Positions 16,049 through 23,534 of a stretch of 36,130 bases of DNA are shown in pieces. This DNA is from Acidimicrobiia bacterium. Its GTDB lineage: Bacteria; Acidobacteriota; Vicinamibacteria; Vicinamibacterales; UBA2999. Below the pieces are notes generated by a model. It was not told the DNA's origin. It was given only the letters and a program-made list of their open reading frames with translations, and ran no database searches. The stretch covers positions 1-36,130 of the forward strand of contig VFZH01000025.1 of NCBI GenBank assembly GCA_016871255.1. The letters are read 5' to 3'. The stretch's first letter is position 1. Each line of letters begins with the position of its first letter. The position numbers and the translations under genes are program-made.

Positions 16049-16057
16049 CGGCGACCG

Positions 16058-17170
16058 TCAGGACGCGGCCGCCCCGATGCCGAGCGTGGCGAGCGCTGCG
16101 ACGAGGTCGTCTTCGGTCACGTCGGTGACCACGTCGGTCGCGCCGATCGCCGTGCAGAGCACGAAGTGCAGGCGGCCGCTCACGACTTTCTTGTCCCGGC
16201 GCACGGCTTCCAGGATCTCCGTCGGCGACAGGTCCGTGACCCTCGGCAGCCGGCCCAGCCTGCGGATCAGCATGGCCAACGCGTCACGATCGCATGCGGA
16301 CAGCGCTCCCCGTCCGACGGCGATCTCAGCGGCGGCCAGCATGCCGACGGCGATCGCTTCACCGTGGCGGAACCGGCGGTACCGGGTGACCGCTTCGAGC
16401 GCGTGGCCGACCGTGTGGCCGAAGTTCAGGATGCGGCGCAGGCCCGACTCGCGCTCATCCGCGCTCACCACATCGGCCTTGATGCGCGACGACCCGGTGA
16501 TCGCCGGAAGCAGCACCGCCGGGTCACGTTTCAGGATGGCTGTGGTGTGGGTGGCGAGCGTGTCGAAGAGCGAGCGGCTCGCGATCATCCCGTACTTCAC
16601 CACCTCATAGAGCCCGGAGCGGAACTCGCGCTTCGGGAGCGTGTCGAGAAGTGCGGGATCGCTGACGACGATCGCTGGCTGGTGGAAGGCACCGATCAGG
16701 TTCTTGCCGAGGGCGTGGTTCACGCCCACCTTGCCGCCGATGGCGCTGTCCACCTGCGCGAGCAGCGTGGTGGGCACGTGGGCGAGCGCGATGCCGCGCA
16801 GGTACGTTGCCGCGGCGAACCCCGCGATGTCGCCGACGACGCCGCCGCCGACCGCCACGACGGCGCTGGCGCGGTCGGCGCCCTTCCGGATCAGGCCTTC
16901 GTAGATGCGGCCGGTGGTCTGCAGCGTCTTGTGGCGTTCGCCGTCAGGAATCAGGATGACGCCGGCCGGATCGAGCGCCCGTTCGATCGTCTCGCCGTGC
17001 AGCCCCCACACGGTCGTGTTCGATACGACGAAGCGTCTCGGCGCGAGTCCCGCGTCGTCGAGCAGTGCGCGCAGGCGCGCGGTGAGGCCGTACCCGATGA
17101 AGATGCCGCACGTGTGCGCGCGGGTCCGGACGTCGATGCGGGCGGGGACCTGAGAGGCGGCGGGCTGCAC
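16058..17170 (-). CDS. aroB: 3-dehydroquinate synthase
   Basis: A 370-residue enzyme converting DAHP to 3-dehydroquinate, second step of the shikimate pathway, using NAD and a divalent metal in the cytoplasm. Seen: PDGERHKTLQT (about residues 67-77), the nucleotide-binding GGGVVGDIAGFAAATYLRG (about 98-116), VPTTLLAQVDSAIGGKVGVN (about 123-142), the metal-site E of FRSGLYEVVKYGM (about 178-190) and the His pair of NFGHTVGHALE (about 253-263). Length is normal (about 360). The start is GTG 17170; another in-frame GTG at 17194 would almost touch nadB. No strong ribosome binding site is visible. It lies 9 bp from the convergent stop of the secreted coiled-coil protein gene and 27 bp from the divergent nadB. 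Confidence 0.96.
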   Translation of the reverse strand: MQPAASQVPARIDVRTRAHTCGIFIGYGLTARLRALLDDAGLAPRRFVVSNTTVWGLHGETIERALDPAGVILIPDGERHKTLQTTGRIYEGLIRKGADRASAVVAVGGGVVGDIAGFAAATYLRGIALAHVPTTLLAQVDSAIGGKVGVNHALGKNLIGAFHQPAIVVSDPALLDTLPKREFRSGLYEVVKYGMIASRSLFDTLATHTTAILKRDPAVLLPAITGSSRIKADVVSADERESGLRRILNFGHTVGHALEAVTRYRRFRHGEAIAVGMLAAAEIAVGRGALSACDRDALAMLIRRLGRLPRVTDLSPTEILEAVRRDKKVVSGRLHFVLCTAIGATDVVTDVTEDDLVAALATLGIGAAAS

Positions 17171-17197
17171 GTGCGATCCACGATACGATAGCACCCG

Positions 17198-18751
17198 GTG
17201 GACGCTCGGAGCGATTTCCTCATCATCGGCAGCGGTATCGCCGGGCTGCGCGCGGCGATTGCGCTGGCCGATGCCGGGGACGTCGTGGTGCTGACGAAAG
17301 CCGACGCCTCGGAGAGCAACACCGGGTACGCGCAGGGCGGGATCGCCGCGGCGGTCGGCCCGGATGACTCGCCCGCGCTGCACATCGAGGATACGCTCGC
17401 GGCCGGAGACGGCCTGTGCGACGACGAGGCGGTCCGCGTGCTCATCGAGGACGGCCTGCGGTACGTGCGCGAGCTCGTCGAGTGGGGCGCCGCCTTCGAC
17501 AGGGACTCCAGGGGGACGCTGGCGCTGACGCGCGAAGCCGCGCACCGCGTGCGGCGTGTGCTCCACGCGCAGGACGCGACCGGGCGGGAGATCGGGCGCG
17601 TGCTCTGGTCGCGCGTGGCCGGCAACCCGCGCATCCGGGTGCTCCAGGGCGCCGAGGCCGTGGAGCTGATCGTGTCGGGCGGCATCTGCATCGGGGCGGT
17701 GTTCGCGGACGCGGCGGGGTCCGGCTCTCGTGTGATCGCCGCCGCCACGCTGCTGGCGACCGGAGGAGCAGGACAGCTGTACCGGGACACGACGAACCCG
17801 GCCGTGGCCACCGGAGACGGCGTGGCGATGGCGTTTCTGGCCGGCGCGGCGGTGATGGATCTGGAGTTCGTGCAGTTCCATCCGACGGTGCTGAGCGTGG
17901 CTGGCGCCCCTCGGTTCCTGCTCTCGGAGGCGCTTCGCGGCGAAGGCGCCGTGCTCGTGAACGACGCCGGCGAGCCGTTCATGACGCGGTACGATCCCGC
18001 CGGCGACCTGGCGCCGCGCGACGTGGTGGCGCGGGGGTTGGCTGCGGAGATGGCGCGGACGGGGGCACCGGTCTGCCTGTCGATGGCGCACCTCGACGCC
18101 GGGTTCGTGCGCGGCAGGTTCCCGACAATCGCGGCCGTCTGCGCCAGGGCCGGACTGGACCTGGCGCGCGATCGGATCCCCGTCAGTCCCGCCGCGCACT
18201 ACGTGATGGGCGGCGTGGAGACCGATCTCCACGGGCGGACGTCGCTGCCTGGCCTGTACGCGGCCGGCGAGGTGGCGTGTACAGGGGCGCACGGGGCGAA
18301 CCGGCTGGCCAGCAACTCGCTGCTCGAAGGGCTGGTGTTCGGCGCACGGGCCGCCGCGGCGATGATCGCTTCGCCCGGCCCGCCGGTCCACCCGGCGCGA
18401 CGCGCGGAGGTGATGTCGTTCGTGCGGTCGCAGGGCTCCCTGCCGGGGGGCTCGGATGTGCGCGAGCTGATGTGGCGCGACGTCGGGTTGCTGCGGACGG
18501 GGGACCGGCTTGCGGGTGCGGTCGAGACGCTCGGAGCGTGGGCGGGCGTGCTCGCGGGGGCGCGCGGGTTCGCGGCGGGGCACGTGGACGCGGCCGCCCG
18601 GCGCACGGCCAGTCTGGTACTGGTAGGGTTGCTGGTGGCCAGAGCGGCCCTGCGGCGCGAGGAGAGCCGCGGCGCGCACTTCAGGACCGATTGCCCTGCA
18701 CGCGACGACGCCCGGTGGCGCACGCACGTAACGGATTCCCTGGCACGGTGA
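17198..18751 (+). CDS. nadB: L-aspartate oxidase
   Basis: A 517-residue FAD enzyme making iminoaspartate for NAD synthesis with NadA, which is not in the window. Seen: the dinucleotide-binding IIGSGIAGLRAA (about residues 8-19), SNTGYAQGGIAAAVG (about 43-57), TGGAGQLYRDTTNPAVATGD (about 188-207), EFVQFHPT (about 223-230), PAAHYVMGGVETD (about 330-342) and GEVACTGAHGANRLASNSLLE (about 354-374). These together mark NadB rather than the succinate dehydrogenase or fumarate reductase flavoprotein. The length is normal. It starts at GTG 17198, very close to the divergent aroB. The stop TGA overlaps a GTG just before proS, suggesting coupling of the two genes. Confidence 0.95.
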   Translation: MDARSDFLIIGSGIAGLRAAIALADAGDVVVLTKADASESNTGYAQGGIAAAVGPDDSPALHIEDTLAAGDGLCDDEAVRVLIEDGLRYVRELVEWGAAFDRDSRGTLALTREAAHRVRRVLHAQDATGREIGRVLWSRVAGNPRIRVLQGAEAVELIVSGGICIGAVFADAAGSGSRVIAAATLLATGGAGQLYRDTTNPAVATGDGVAMAFLAGAAVMDLEFVQFHPTVLSVAGAPRFLLSEALRGEGAVLVNDAGEPFMTRYDPAGDLAPRDVVARGLAAEMARTGAPVCLSMAHLDAGFVRGRFPTIAAVCARAGLDLARDRIPVSPAAHYVMGGVETDLHGRTSLPGLYAAGEVACTGAHGANRLASNSLLEGLVFGARAAAAMIASPGPPVHPARRAEVMSFVRSQGSLPGGSDVRELMWRDVGLLRTGDRLAGAVETLGAWAGVLAGARGFAAGHVDAAARRTASLVLVGLLVARAALRREESRGAHFRTDCPARDDARWRTHVTDSLAR

Positions 18752-18753
18752 CC

Positions 18754-20214
18754 ATGGCCTCAGAGTCGGACATTCCGGATCTCCCCGCTGAAATCACGCC
18801 CCAGTCGCAGGACTTCGGGCGCTGGTACATCGACGTCGTGCGGCGCGCGGAGCTGGCCGACTACTCGCCGGTCAAGGGCTGCATGGTGATCCGCCCGTAC
18901 GGCTACGCCATCTGGGAGCTGATGCAGCAGGCGCTGGATCGCCGCTTCAAGGCGACGGGTCACGTCAACGCGTACTTCCCGCTCTTCATCCCGGAGAGCC
19001 TGCTCCTGAAGGAGACGGAGCACGTCGAAGGGTTCGCGCCGCAGGTCGCCTGGGTGACGCGGGGGGGGACCGAGGAGCTCGAGGAGCGCCTTGTCGTGCG
19101 GCCGACGTCCGAGACGATCATCGGCACGATGTACGCCAAGTGGGTGCAGTCCTGGCGCGATCTGCCGATCCTGATCAACCAGTGGGCGAACGTCGTGCGC
19201 TGGGAGAAGGTCACGCGGCTGTTCCTGCGGACCACCGAGTTCCTCTGGCAGGAAGGGCACACCGCACACGAAACCGCGGAGGAAGCGCAGGAGGAGACGC
19301 TGCGCATGCTGGCGGTCTACAAGGACTTCGCCGAGACCGAGCTGGCGATGCCGGTGGTGGACGGCCGGAAGACCGAGAGCGAGAAGTTCGCGGGGGCCGA
19401 GCGGACGTATTCGATCGAGGCGCTGATGCGGGACGGCCGGGCGCTGCAGGCGGGGACGTCGCACAACCTCGGCCAGAACTTCGCGAAGGTGTTCGACATC
19501 ACGTTCCAGGCGCGCGACAAGTCGCTCCAGTACGTCTACGGCACGTCGTGGGGCGTCTCGACGCGGATGATCGGCGGCGTGATCATGACGCACGGCGACG
19601 ACGGCGGGCTGATCCTGCCGCCGCGGATCGCGCCGCACCAGGTCGTCATCGTGCCGATCTCGCGGGGCAACTGGAAGGAGACCGTGCTGCCGAAGGCGGT
19701 CGAGATCCGCGACCGGCTCGTGGCGCGGGGCGTGCGCGTGCTGCTGGACGATCGCGATTCGCAGACCCCAGGCTGGAAGTTCAACGAGTGGGAGATGCGC
19801 GGCGTGCCGCTCCGGCTCGAGATCGGTCCGAAGGACATCGAGAAGGCGCAGGTGGTGCTGGCCAGGCGCGACCTTCGCGAGAAGAGCTTCGCGCCGATGG
19901 AGGGGCTGGAGGCGCGCGTCGAGACGCTGCTGGCGGAGATTCAGCAGGCGCTGTTCGACCGTGCGAAGGCGTTCCGGGAGGAGCACACCTCCTCGACGAC
20001 CTCCTGGGACGAGTTCCGGCAGATCATGGACGGCCGTCCCGGGTTCGTGATTGCGCCCTGGTGCGGCACGGCGGAGTGCGAGGCTCGGATCAAGACCGAC
20101 ACGCAGGCCACGATCCGGAACATCCCGTTCGGCAGCGAGACGCCCGCCGGGCAGGCGTGCGTGAAGTGCGGCCAGCCGGCGACCGCGTCCGCCTGGTTCG
20201 CGAAGTCGTACTGA
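18754..20214 (+). CDS. proS: prolyl-tRNA synthetase, archaeal/eukaryotic type
   Basis: A 486-residue class II synthetase charging tRNA-Pro. It is the short form lacking the bacterial editing insert between motifs 2 and 3. Seen: DFGRWYIDVVRRAELADYSP (about residues 17-36), motif 2 region NVVRWEKVTRLFLRTTEFLW (about 147-166) with QEGHTAH after it, and motif 3 region GGLILPPRIAPHQVVIVPI (about 286-304). The C-terminal domain has four cysteines (PWCGTAEC and ACVKCG), the zinc-binding extension typical of this type, and ends SAWFAKSY, with the usual terminal Tyr. The start is ATG 18754, three bases after the nadB stop; GTG 18748 is in frame too. The bacterial-type ProRS is absent from the window. 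Confidence 0.95.
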   Translation: MASESDIPDLPAEITPQSQDFGRWYIDVVRRAELADYSPVKGCMVIRPYGYAIWELMQQALDRRFKATGHVNAYFPLFIPESLLLKETEHVEGFAPQVAWVTRGGTEELEERLVVRPTSETIIGTMYAKWVQSWRDLPILINQWANVVRWEKVTRLFLRTTEFLWQEGHTAHETAEEAQEETLRMLAVYKDFAETELAMPVVDGRKTESEKFAGAERTYSIEALMRDGRALQAGTSHNLGQNFAKVFDITFQARDKSLQYVYGTSWGVSTRMIGGVIMTHGDDGGLILPPRIAPHQVVIVPISRGNWKETVLPKAVEIRDRLVARGVRVLLDDRDSQTPGWKFNEWEMRGVPLRLEIGPKDIEKAQVVLARRDLREKSFAPMEGLEARVETLLAEIQQALFDRAKAFREEHTSSTTSWDEFRQIMDGRPGFVIAPWCGTAECEARIKTDTQATIRNIPFGSETPAGQACVKCGQPATASAWFAKSY

Positions 20215-20231
20215 ACGGCTGCGCGCACGAA

Positions 20232-20252
20232 GGGCCGGCGGAAGCCGGGCCC
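20232..20252. terminator. hairpin between convergent proS and tatC
   Basis: GGGCC+GGC, a GGAA tetraloop, then GCC, a single bulged G and GGCCC form an 8-bp G+C stem in the 63-bp gap between the two converging stops. The loop is of the stable GNRA class on the plus strand. No T-run follows on either side, so it may stop or protect both transcripts without being a textbook intrinsic terminator. Confidence 0.45.
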
Positions 20253-20277
20253 CGGAGGTGTCAGCGCGGGTTCCGCC

Positions 20278-21105
20278 TCAGTCGGCCAGATCGTCGGCCT
20301 CGGCCTTCCGCTTCTTCCCGAAGATCCACGCCAGCAGGATGCTGATCAGGTAGAGCCCGATCATCGGCAGCGCGACGATCGTCTGGTTGAACACGTCGCC
20401 GGACGGTGTGATGACGGCCGAGACGATGAAGATCAGGAAGACGGCGTACTTGAAGCTCTTGAGCAGGAACCGCGCCGTCACCACGCCCATGCGAGCCAGG
20501 AAGAGCACCAGCGGCGGCATCTGGAACACCAGCCCGAAGGCCAGCAGCATCTTGATGTAAAGGCCGAATGCCGGCGCGATGCGCGGCATGAACTCCACGT
20601 AGTCGGCGGTGAACGAGATGAAGAACCGCCACATCTGCGGAAAGATCACGTAGTGCGAGAACGCGGCGCCGGCGACGAAGCACGCCGACGTGAGGATGAC
20701 GAACGGGATCGCCATCCGCTTCTCGTGCACGTACAGGCCGGGCGCGATGAAGAGCCACACCTGGCTCATGATCACCGGCGACGCCATGAGCAGGCCCGTG
20801 AGCGCGGCGATCTGGATGTAGAGCGAGAACGATTCGGTCGGTTCGGTGAAGACGAGCGAACTGCCGGCCGGCAGGGCGTCGGCCAGCGGCTTCATCACGA
20901 AGTCGAAGACCGGGGTGATGAAGACCCAGGCGATGACGAAGCCGATGCCGATCGAGGCGGCCGACCAGATGATGCGCTTCCGGAGCTCGTCCAGGTGCTC
21001 CAGGAACGACATCTTGCCGCCGCTGTCACCGGGCCATTCGCTGTCGTCGTCTTCATCCGCAGATGCCGGGTCCGGCACCTGATTCGGGAAGGGCACGAGC
21101 GCCAT
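20278..21105 (-). CDS. tatC: Sec-independent protein translocase TatC
   Basis: A 275-residue six-helix membrane protein that recognises twin-arginine signal peptides and forms the core of the Tat translocase. After a 30-residue acidic N-terminal tail (SADEDDDSEWPGDSGG) comes MSFLEHLDELRKRIIWS (about residues 32-48), the conserved TatC opening with the signal-binding Glu/Arg region. Helices lie near 51-70, 95-120, 135-158, 175-200, 215-232 and 240-262. Further signatures are SPVIMSQVWLFIAPGLYVHE (about 109-128) and SAVITPSGDVFNQ (about 226-238). It ends with a Lys-rich tail. The N-terminal extension is longer than in E. coli. The start ATG 21105 is three bases after the tatA stop, so the two genes form one operon. 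Confidence 0.96.
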   Translation of the reverse strand: MALVPFPNQVPDPASADEDDDSEWPGDSGGKMSFLEHLDELRKRIIWSAASIGIGFVIAWVFITPVFDFVMKPLADALPAGSSLVFTEPTESFSLYIQIAALTGLLMASPVIMSQVWLFIAPGLYVHEKRMAIPFVILTSACFVAGAAFSHYVIFPQMWRFFISFTADYVEFMPRIAPAFGLYIKMLLAFGLVFQMPPLVLFLARMGVVTARFLLKSFKYAVFLIFIVSAVITPSGDVFNQTIVALPMIGLYLISILLAWIFGKKRKAEADDLAD

Positions 21106-21108
21106 GGA

Positions 21109-21405
21109 CTACGCTCCGGCGCTGGTCTGTGAGGCGTCGCTGGGGCGTGCCTGCTCGGGCGTGGACGCGGAGGCGTTCGGGGGCGGTTTCGGCGCGGCGG
21201 TCGCGGACGCCGTGGCCTTCTCGCGGGACTCTTCGATGCGGATCTCCTCCTCGATCGTCGAACGCAGTTCGTTGGACGCCCGCTTGAACTCGCCGAGGCT
21301 CTTGCCGAGGGACCGGCCCAGCTCCGGGAGCTTCCGCGGGCCGAAGACGATCAGGGCGATCACCAGGATGATCACCAGCTCCGTCATTCCGATCGAACCA
21401 AACAT
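21109..21405 (-). CDS. tatA: Tat translocase subunit TatA
   Basis: A 98-residue single-span protein. MFGSIGMTELVIILVIALIV (1-20) is the membrane helix, FGPRKLPELGRSLGKSLGEF (21-40) the FG hinge and amphipathic helix, and the rest is an acidic then Pro/Ala/Ser-rich tail. Both TatA and TatB share this outline; the short amphipathic helix and short tail favour TatA. No separate TatB is in the window, so this protein may serve both roles, as in minimal TatAC systems, or TatB is encoded elsewhere. It is first in a two-gene operon with tatC and has a near-consensus promoter 72 bp upstream. Confidence 0.93.
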   Translation of the reverse strand: MFGSIGMTELVIILVIALIVFGPRKLPELGRSLGKSLGEFKRASNELRSTIEEEIRIEESREKATASATAAPKPPPNASASTPEQARPSDASQTSAGA

Positions 21406-21476
21406 CGTTCGTGCTCCAGACTCCCCCCGGCCAGGCCTGGCACGGCGGTCTTGAATGGCTGCAAATGCTTCATGCC

Positions 21477-21504
21477 ATTATAGAAGCTCGAACGAACCGG
21501 TCAA
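21477..21504 (-). promoter_or_regulatory. sigma-70-type promoter of tatA-tatC
   Basis: Reading the minus strand, TTGACC (21504-21499) and TATAAT (21482-21477) are separated by 16 bases. That is 5/6 and 6/6 matches to the housekeeping consensus in an otherwise GC-rich region. The predicted start of transcription near 21470 gives a leader of about 65 bases before the tatA ATG. Confidence 0.7.
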
Positions 21505-21599
21505 GGAACCAGGGGGTGGGCGCAAAGGAGTGTCCCCGACGCCGGTTTCTGTCCGGAAAGGGGCGCCGGACCGGCCGTGTCTTCTGTTACAGTTCTGCC

Positions 21600-23222
21600 A
21601 TGCGCAGCTACCGGACCTTCTCCGTCGCGTTGATTGCGGTCGCGGTGTCCGCCCTCGTGGGCGGGGTGTTCGGCAGGAGCGCCCTGGCGACCGAGGACCG
21701 CGTTTCCGAGCAGTACAAGCTCTTCACCGCGGCGCTGTCCGCCATAGAAGGGAACTACATCGGGACGGTCGAGTCCGACCGCCTCGTGTACAGCGGCATC
21801 ACCGGGATGCTCCAGACGCTCGATCCCCACTCGAGCTTCATGGACCCGAAGGCCTACGCGCAGATGCGGGAACGGCAGGAAGGCCGCTACTACGGTCTTG
21901 GCGTCTCGATCACGGTGATCGACGGCGACATCACCGTGGTCCAGTTGTTCGAGGGGTCGCCCGCGCACCAGACCGGGCTGCGCCGCGGCGACGTGATCGC
22001 GCGCATCGAGGGCGAGGACACCAAGGGCTGGACGACGGAGCAGGCGGTGGCCCGGCTGAAGGGGCCGAAGGGCACGCAGGTGTCGATCGGGATCCGCCGG
22101 ACCGGCTACGACGACCTGATCCCGCTCGACGTGACGCGCGACGAGGTGCAGATCACGACGGTGCGGGCCTCGTTCATGCTCGACGCGACGACGGGGTACA
22201 TCCAGCTCGCCGAGTTCGCGGAGAACAGCAACCAGGAGGTGGGACGGGCGCTCGACGAGCTGCGCGCGCAGGGCATGCAGCGGCTGCTGTTCGACGTGCG
22301 GACCAATCCCGGCGGTCCGCTGGATCAGGCGATCCGCATCGCCAACCGGTTTCTCAGTCGCGGGGACCTGATCGTCTACACGCGCGGCCGCGTGGCCAAC
22401 TCCGACCAGAACTACCGCGCCACCGAGGACAAGAACTTCGCCGGGCCGATGATCGTGCTCACCAACCGGAAGAGCGCCAGTGCGTCCGAGATCGTCGCGG
22501 GCGCCCTGCAGGATCACGACCGCGCGCTGATCGTCGGTGAGACCACCTTCGGCAAGGCCCTCGTGCAATCGGTGTACCGCGTCAGCCAGGGGGCTGGTCT
22601 CGCGGTGACCACGGCGCGCTACTACACGCCGAGCGGCCGACTGATCCAGCGGCCGTGGGACGGCAGCTTCGACGAGTACCTGACGTACGACCTGCGCGAG
22701 CAGGATCCTAACCGGGCGCACGCACCCGAGGACCTGAAGCTGACCGACGGCGGGCGCAAGGTGTACTCGGGTGGCGGGATCGAGCCGGATCGCCACGTCG
22801 ACGGGCCGATCGACGGGTTCAGCCCGACGCTCTTCGGGCGCATGCTGTACAACCGGCAGCTCTTCGACGCGTTCTCGCAGCGGTTCTCCCGGCAGGGCGA
22901 CACGCGGATCACCGTGGAGCCGAACACCACGCGCCGGGATCTCGGCCCGGGGTTCGTCGTGGACGAGGCGATGCTCGCCGAGTTCCGCGGCATGCTCGAG
23001 ACCATGAAGGTGAACATCGACGAAACCGCGTGGCAGCAGGACGCCGGGTTCATCAAAGCGATGGTGCGCTACGAGATCGACTTCGATCTGTTCGGGGCCG
23101 CCGTCGCGCGTCATCACCTGTCCGAGCAGGATCCGCAGCTGCAGGCCGCCCTGTCGCTCTTCCCGGAGGCCGAAAAGCTGACCGAGCTGGGGAAGGGCGC
23201 CATCCGCCAGGCTCAGCGCTAG
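21600..23222 (+). CDS. S41-family C-terminal processing peptidase
   Basis: A 540-residue exported serine protease of the CtpA/Prc family. An N-terminal hydrophobic segment (VALIAVAVSALVGGVFG, about residues 9-25) acts as signal or anchor. LDPHSSFMDPKAY (about 75-87) is the family cap motif. A PDZ domain runs about 95-185 (YYGLGVSITVIDGDITVVQL). The catalytic domain has RLLFDVRTNPGG (about 231-242), the nucleophile Ser in KSASASEIVAGALQ (about 292-305) and the general-base Lys in GETTFGKALVQ (about 313-323). About 150 residues beyond the core, from 390 on, are longer than in CtpA and may be a dimerisation or regulatory tail. The start ATG 21600 precedes the membrane segment; no Shine-Dalgarno is obvious, and a weak extended -10 (TGTTACAGT) ends seven bases upstream. 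Confidence 0.92.
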   Translation: MRSYRTFSVALIAVAVSALVGGVFGRSALATEDRVSEQYKLFTAALSAIEGNYIGTVESDRLVYSGITGMLQTLDPHSSFMDPKAYAQMRERQEGRYYGLGVSITVIDGDITVVQLFEGSPAHQTGLRRGDVIARIEGEDTKGWTTEQAVARLKGPKGTQVSIGIRRTGYDDLIPLDVTRDEVQITTVRASFMLDATTGYIQLAEFAENSNQEVGRALDELRAQGMQRLLFDVRTNPGGPLDQAIRIANRFLSRGDLIVYTRGRVANSDQNYRATEDKNFAGPMIVLTNRKSASASEIVAGALQDHDRALIVGETTFGKALVQSVYRVSQGAGLAVTTARYYTPSGRLIQRPWDGSFDEYLTYDLREQDPNRAHAPEDLKLTDGGRKVYSGGGIEPDRHVDGPIDGFSPTLFGRMLYNRQLFDAFSQRFSRQGDTRITVEPNTTRRDLGPGFVVDEAMLAEFRGMLETMKVNIDETAWQQDAGFIKAMVRYEIDFDLFGAAVARHHLSEQDPQLQAALSLFPEAEKLTELGKGAIRQAQR

Positions 23223-23295
23223 CCCTTCGACGCCACGCGCATCCCAACCACTTGCTTGGTCATTCGACCCCTTCGGCATCTCTCAAGCTTCAAGC

Positions 23296-23319
23296 GGGGT
23301 CAGACCCGGGTCTGACCCC
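23296..23319. repeat. 24-bp perfect palindrome, REP-like
   Basis: GGGGTCAGACCC is followed directly by its exact complement GGGTCTGACCCC. A related half-site GTGGTCTGAC occurs at 23352-23361. The layout resembles REP/BIME-type intergenic palindromes, which in many bacteria are mobilised by RAYT (IS200/IS605-like) transposases. It follows the S41 protease stop by 73 bp and could also act as a transcription terminator, though no T-run follows. Only one full copy is in the window, so repetition is not shown here. Confidence 0.6.
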
Positions 23320-23368
23320 GTCGGGGAGTTAGGCTCTCAACCCAAAATATTGTGGTCTGACTTTGCCC

Positions 23369-23397
23369 TTGCCACTATGGCTAGGCCTTGTTAGACT
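23369..23397 (+). promoter_or_regulatory. probable smc promoter
   Basis: TTGCCA (23369-23374) and TAGACT (23392-23397) are separated by exactly 17 bases: 5/6 and 4/6 matches to the sigma-70 consensus. Transcription would start near 23404, giving a leader of about 130 bases before the smc ATG. Confidence 0.5.
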
Positions 23398-23534
23398 GGC
23401 GCCGGTTTTCGTCCGTCACTGACCTCCAGGTGGAACCGCGGGTGTCCGCGCAGGTCCGCCACGCCCGCGCGCGATCCCAGTCGCCCAGGTGAGTCTGCAG
23501 GTCGTGACCATCTCCCCCGACGGGAGCAAGGCCC

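Larger units (their letters stand above)
23223..23534. other. intergenic region between the S41 protease gene and smc
   Basis: These 312 bases hold no gene. They contain a 24-bp perfect palindrome with a decayed third copy of its half-site, an AT-richer stretch (23341-23352) unusual for the window, a probable smc promoter and a leader of about 130 bases. No convincing open frame with coding character crosses it. Confidence 0.7.

Noticed and set aside
17171-18727. Upstream extension of the aroB frame across all of nadB
   Set aside because: It is antisense to nadB, rich in Arg/His/Pro, and aroB homologues start near 17170.
18760-19986. 408-residue open frame antisense to proS
   Set aside because: Shadow of a clear ProRS gene; Arg/Leu/His-rich without family features.
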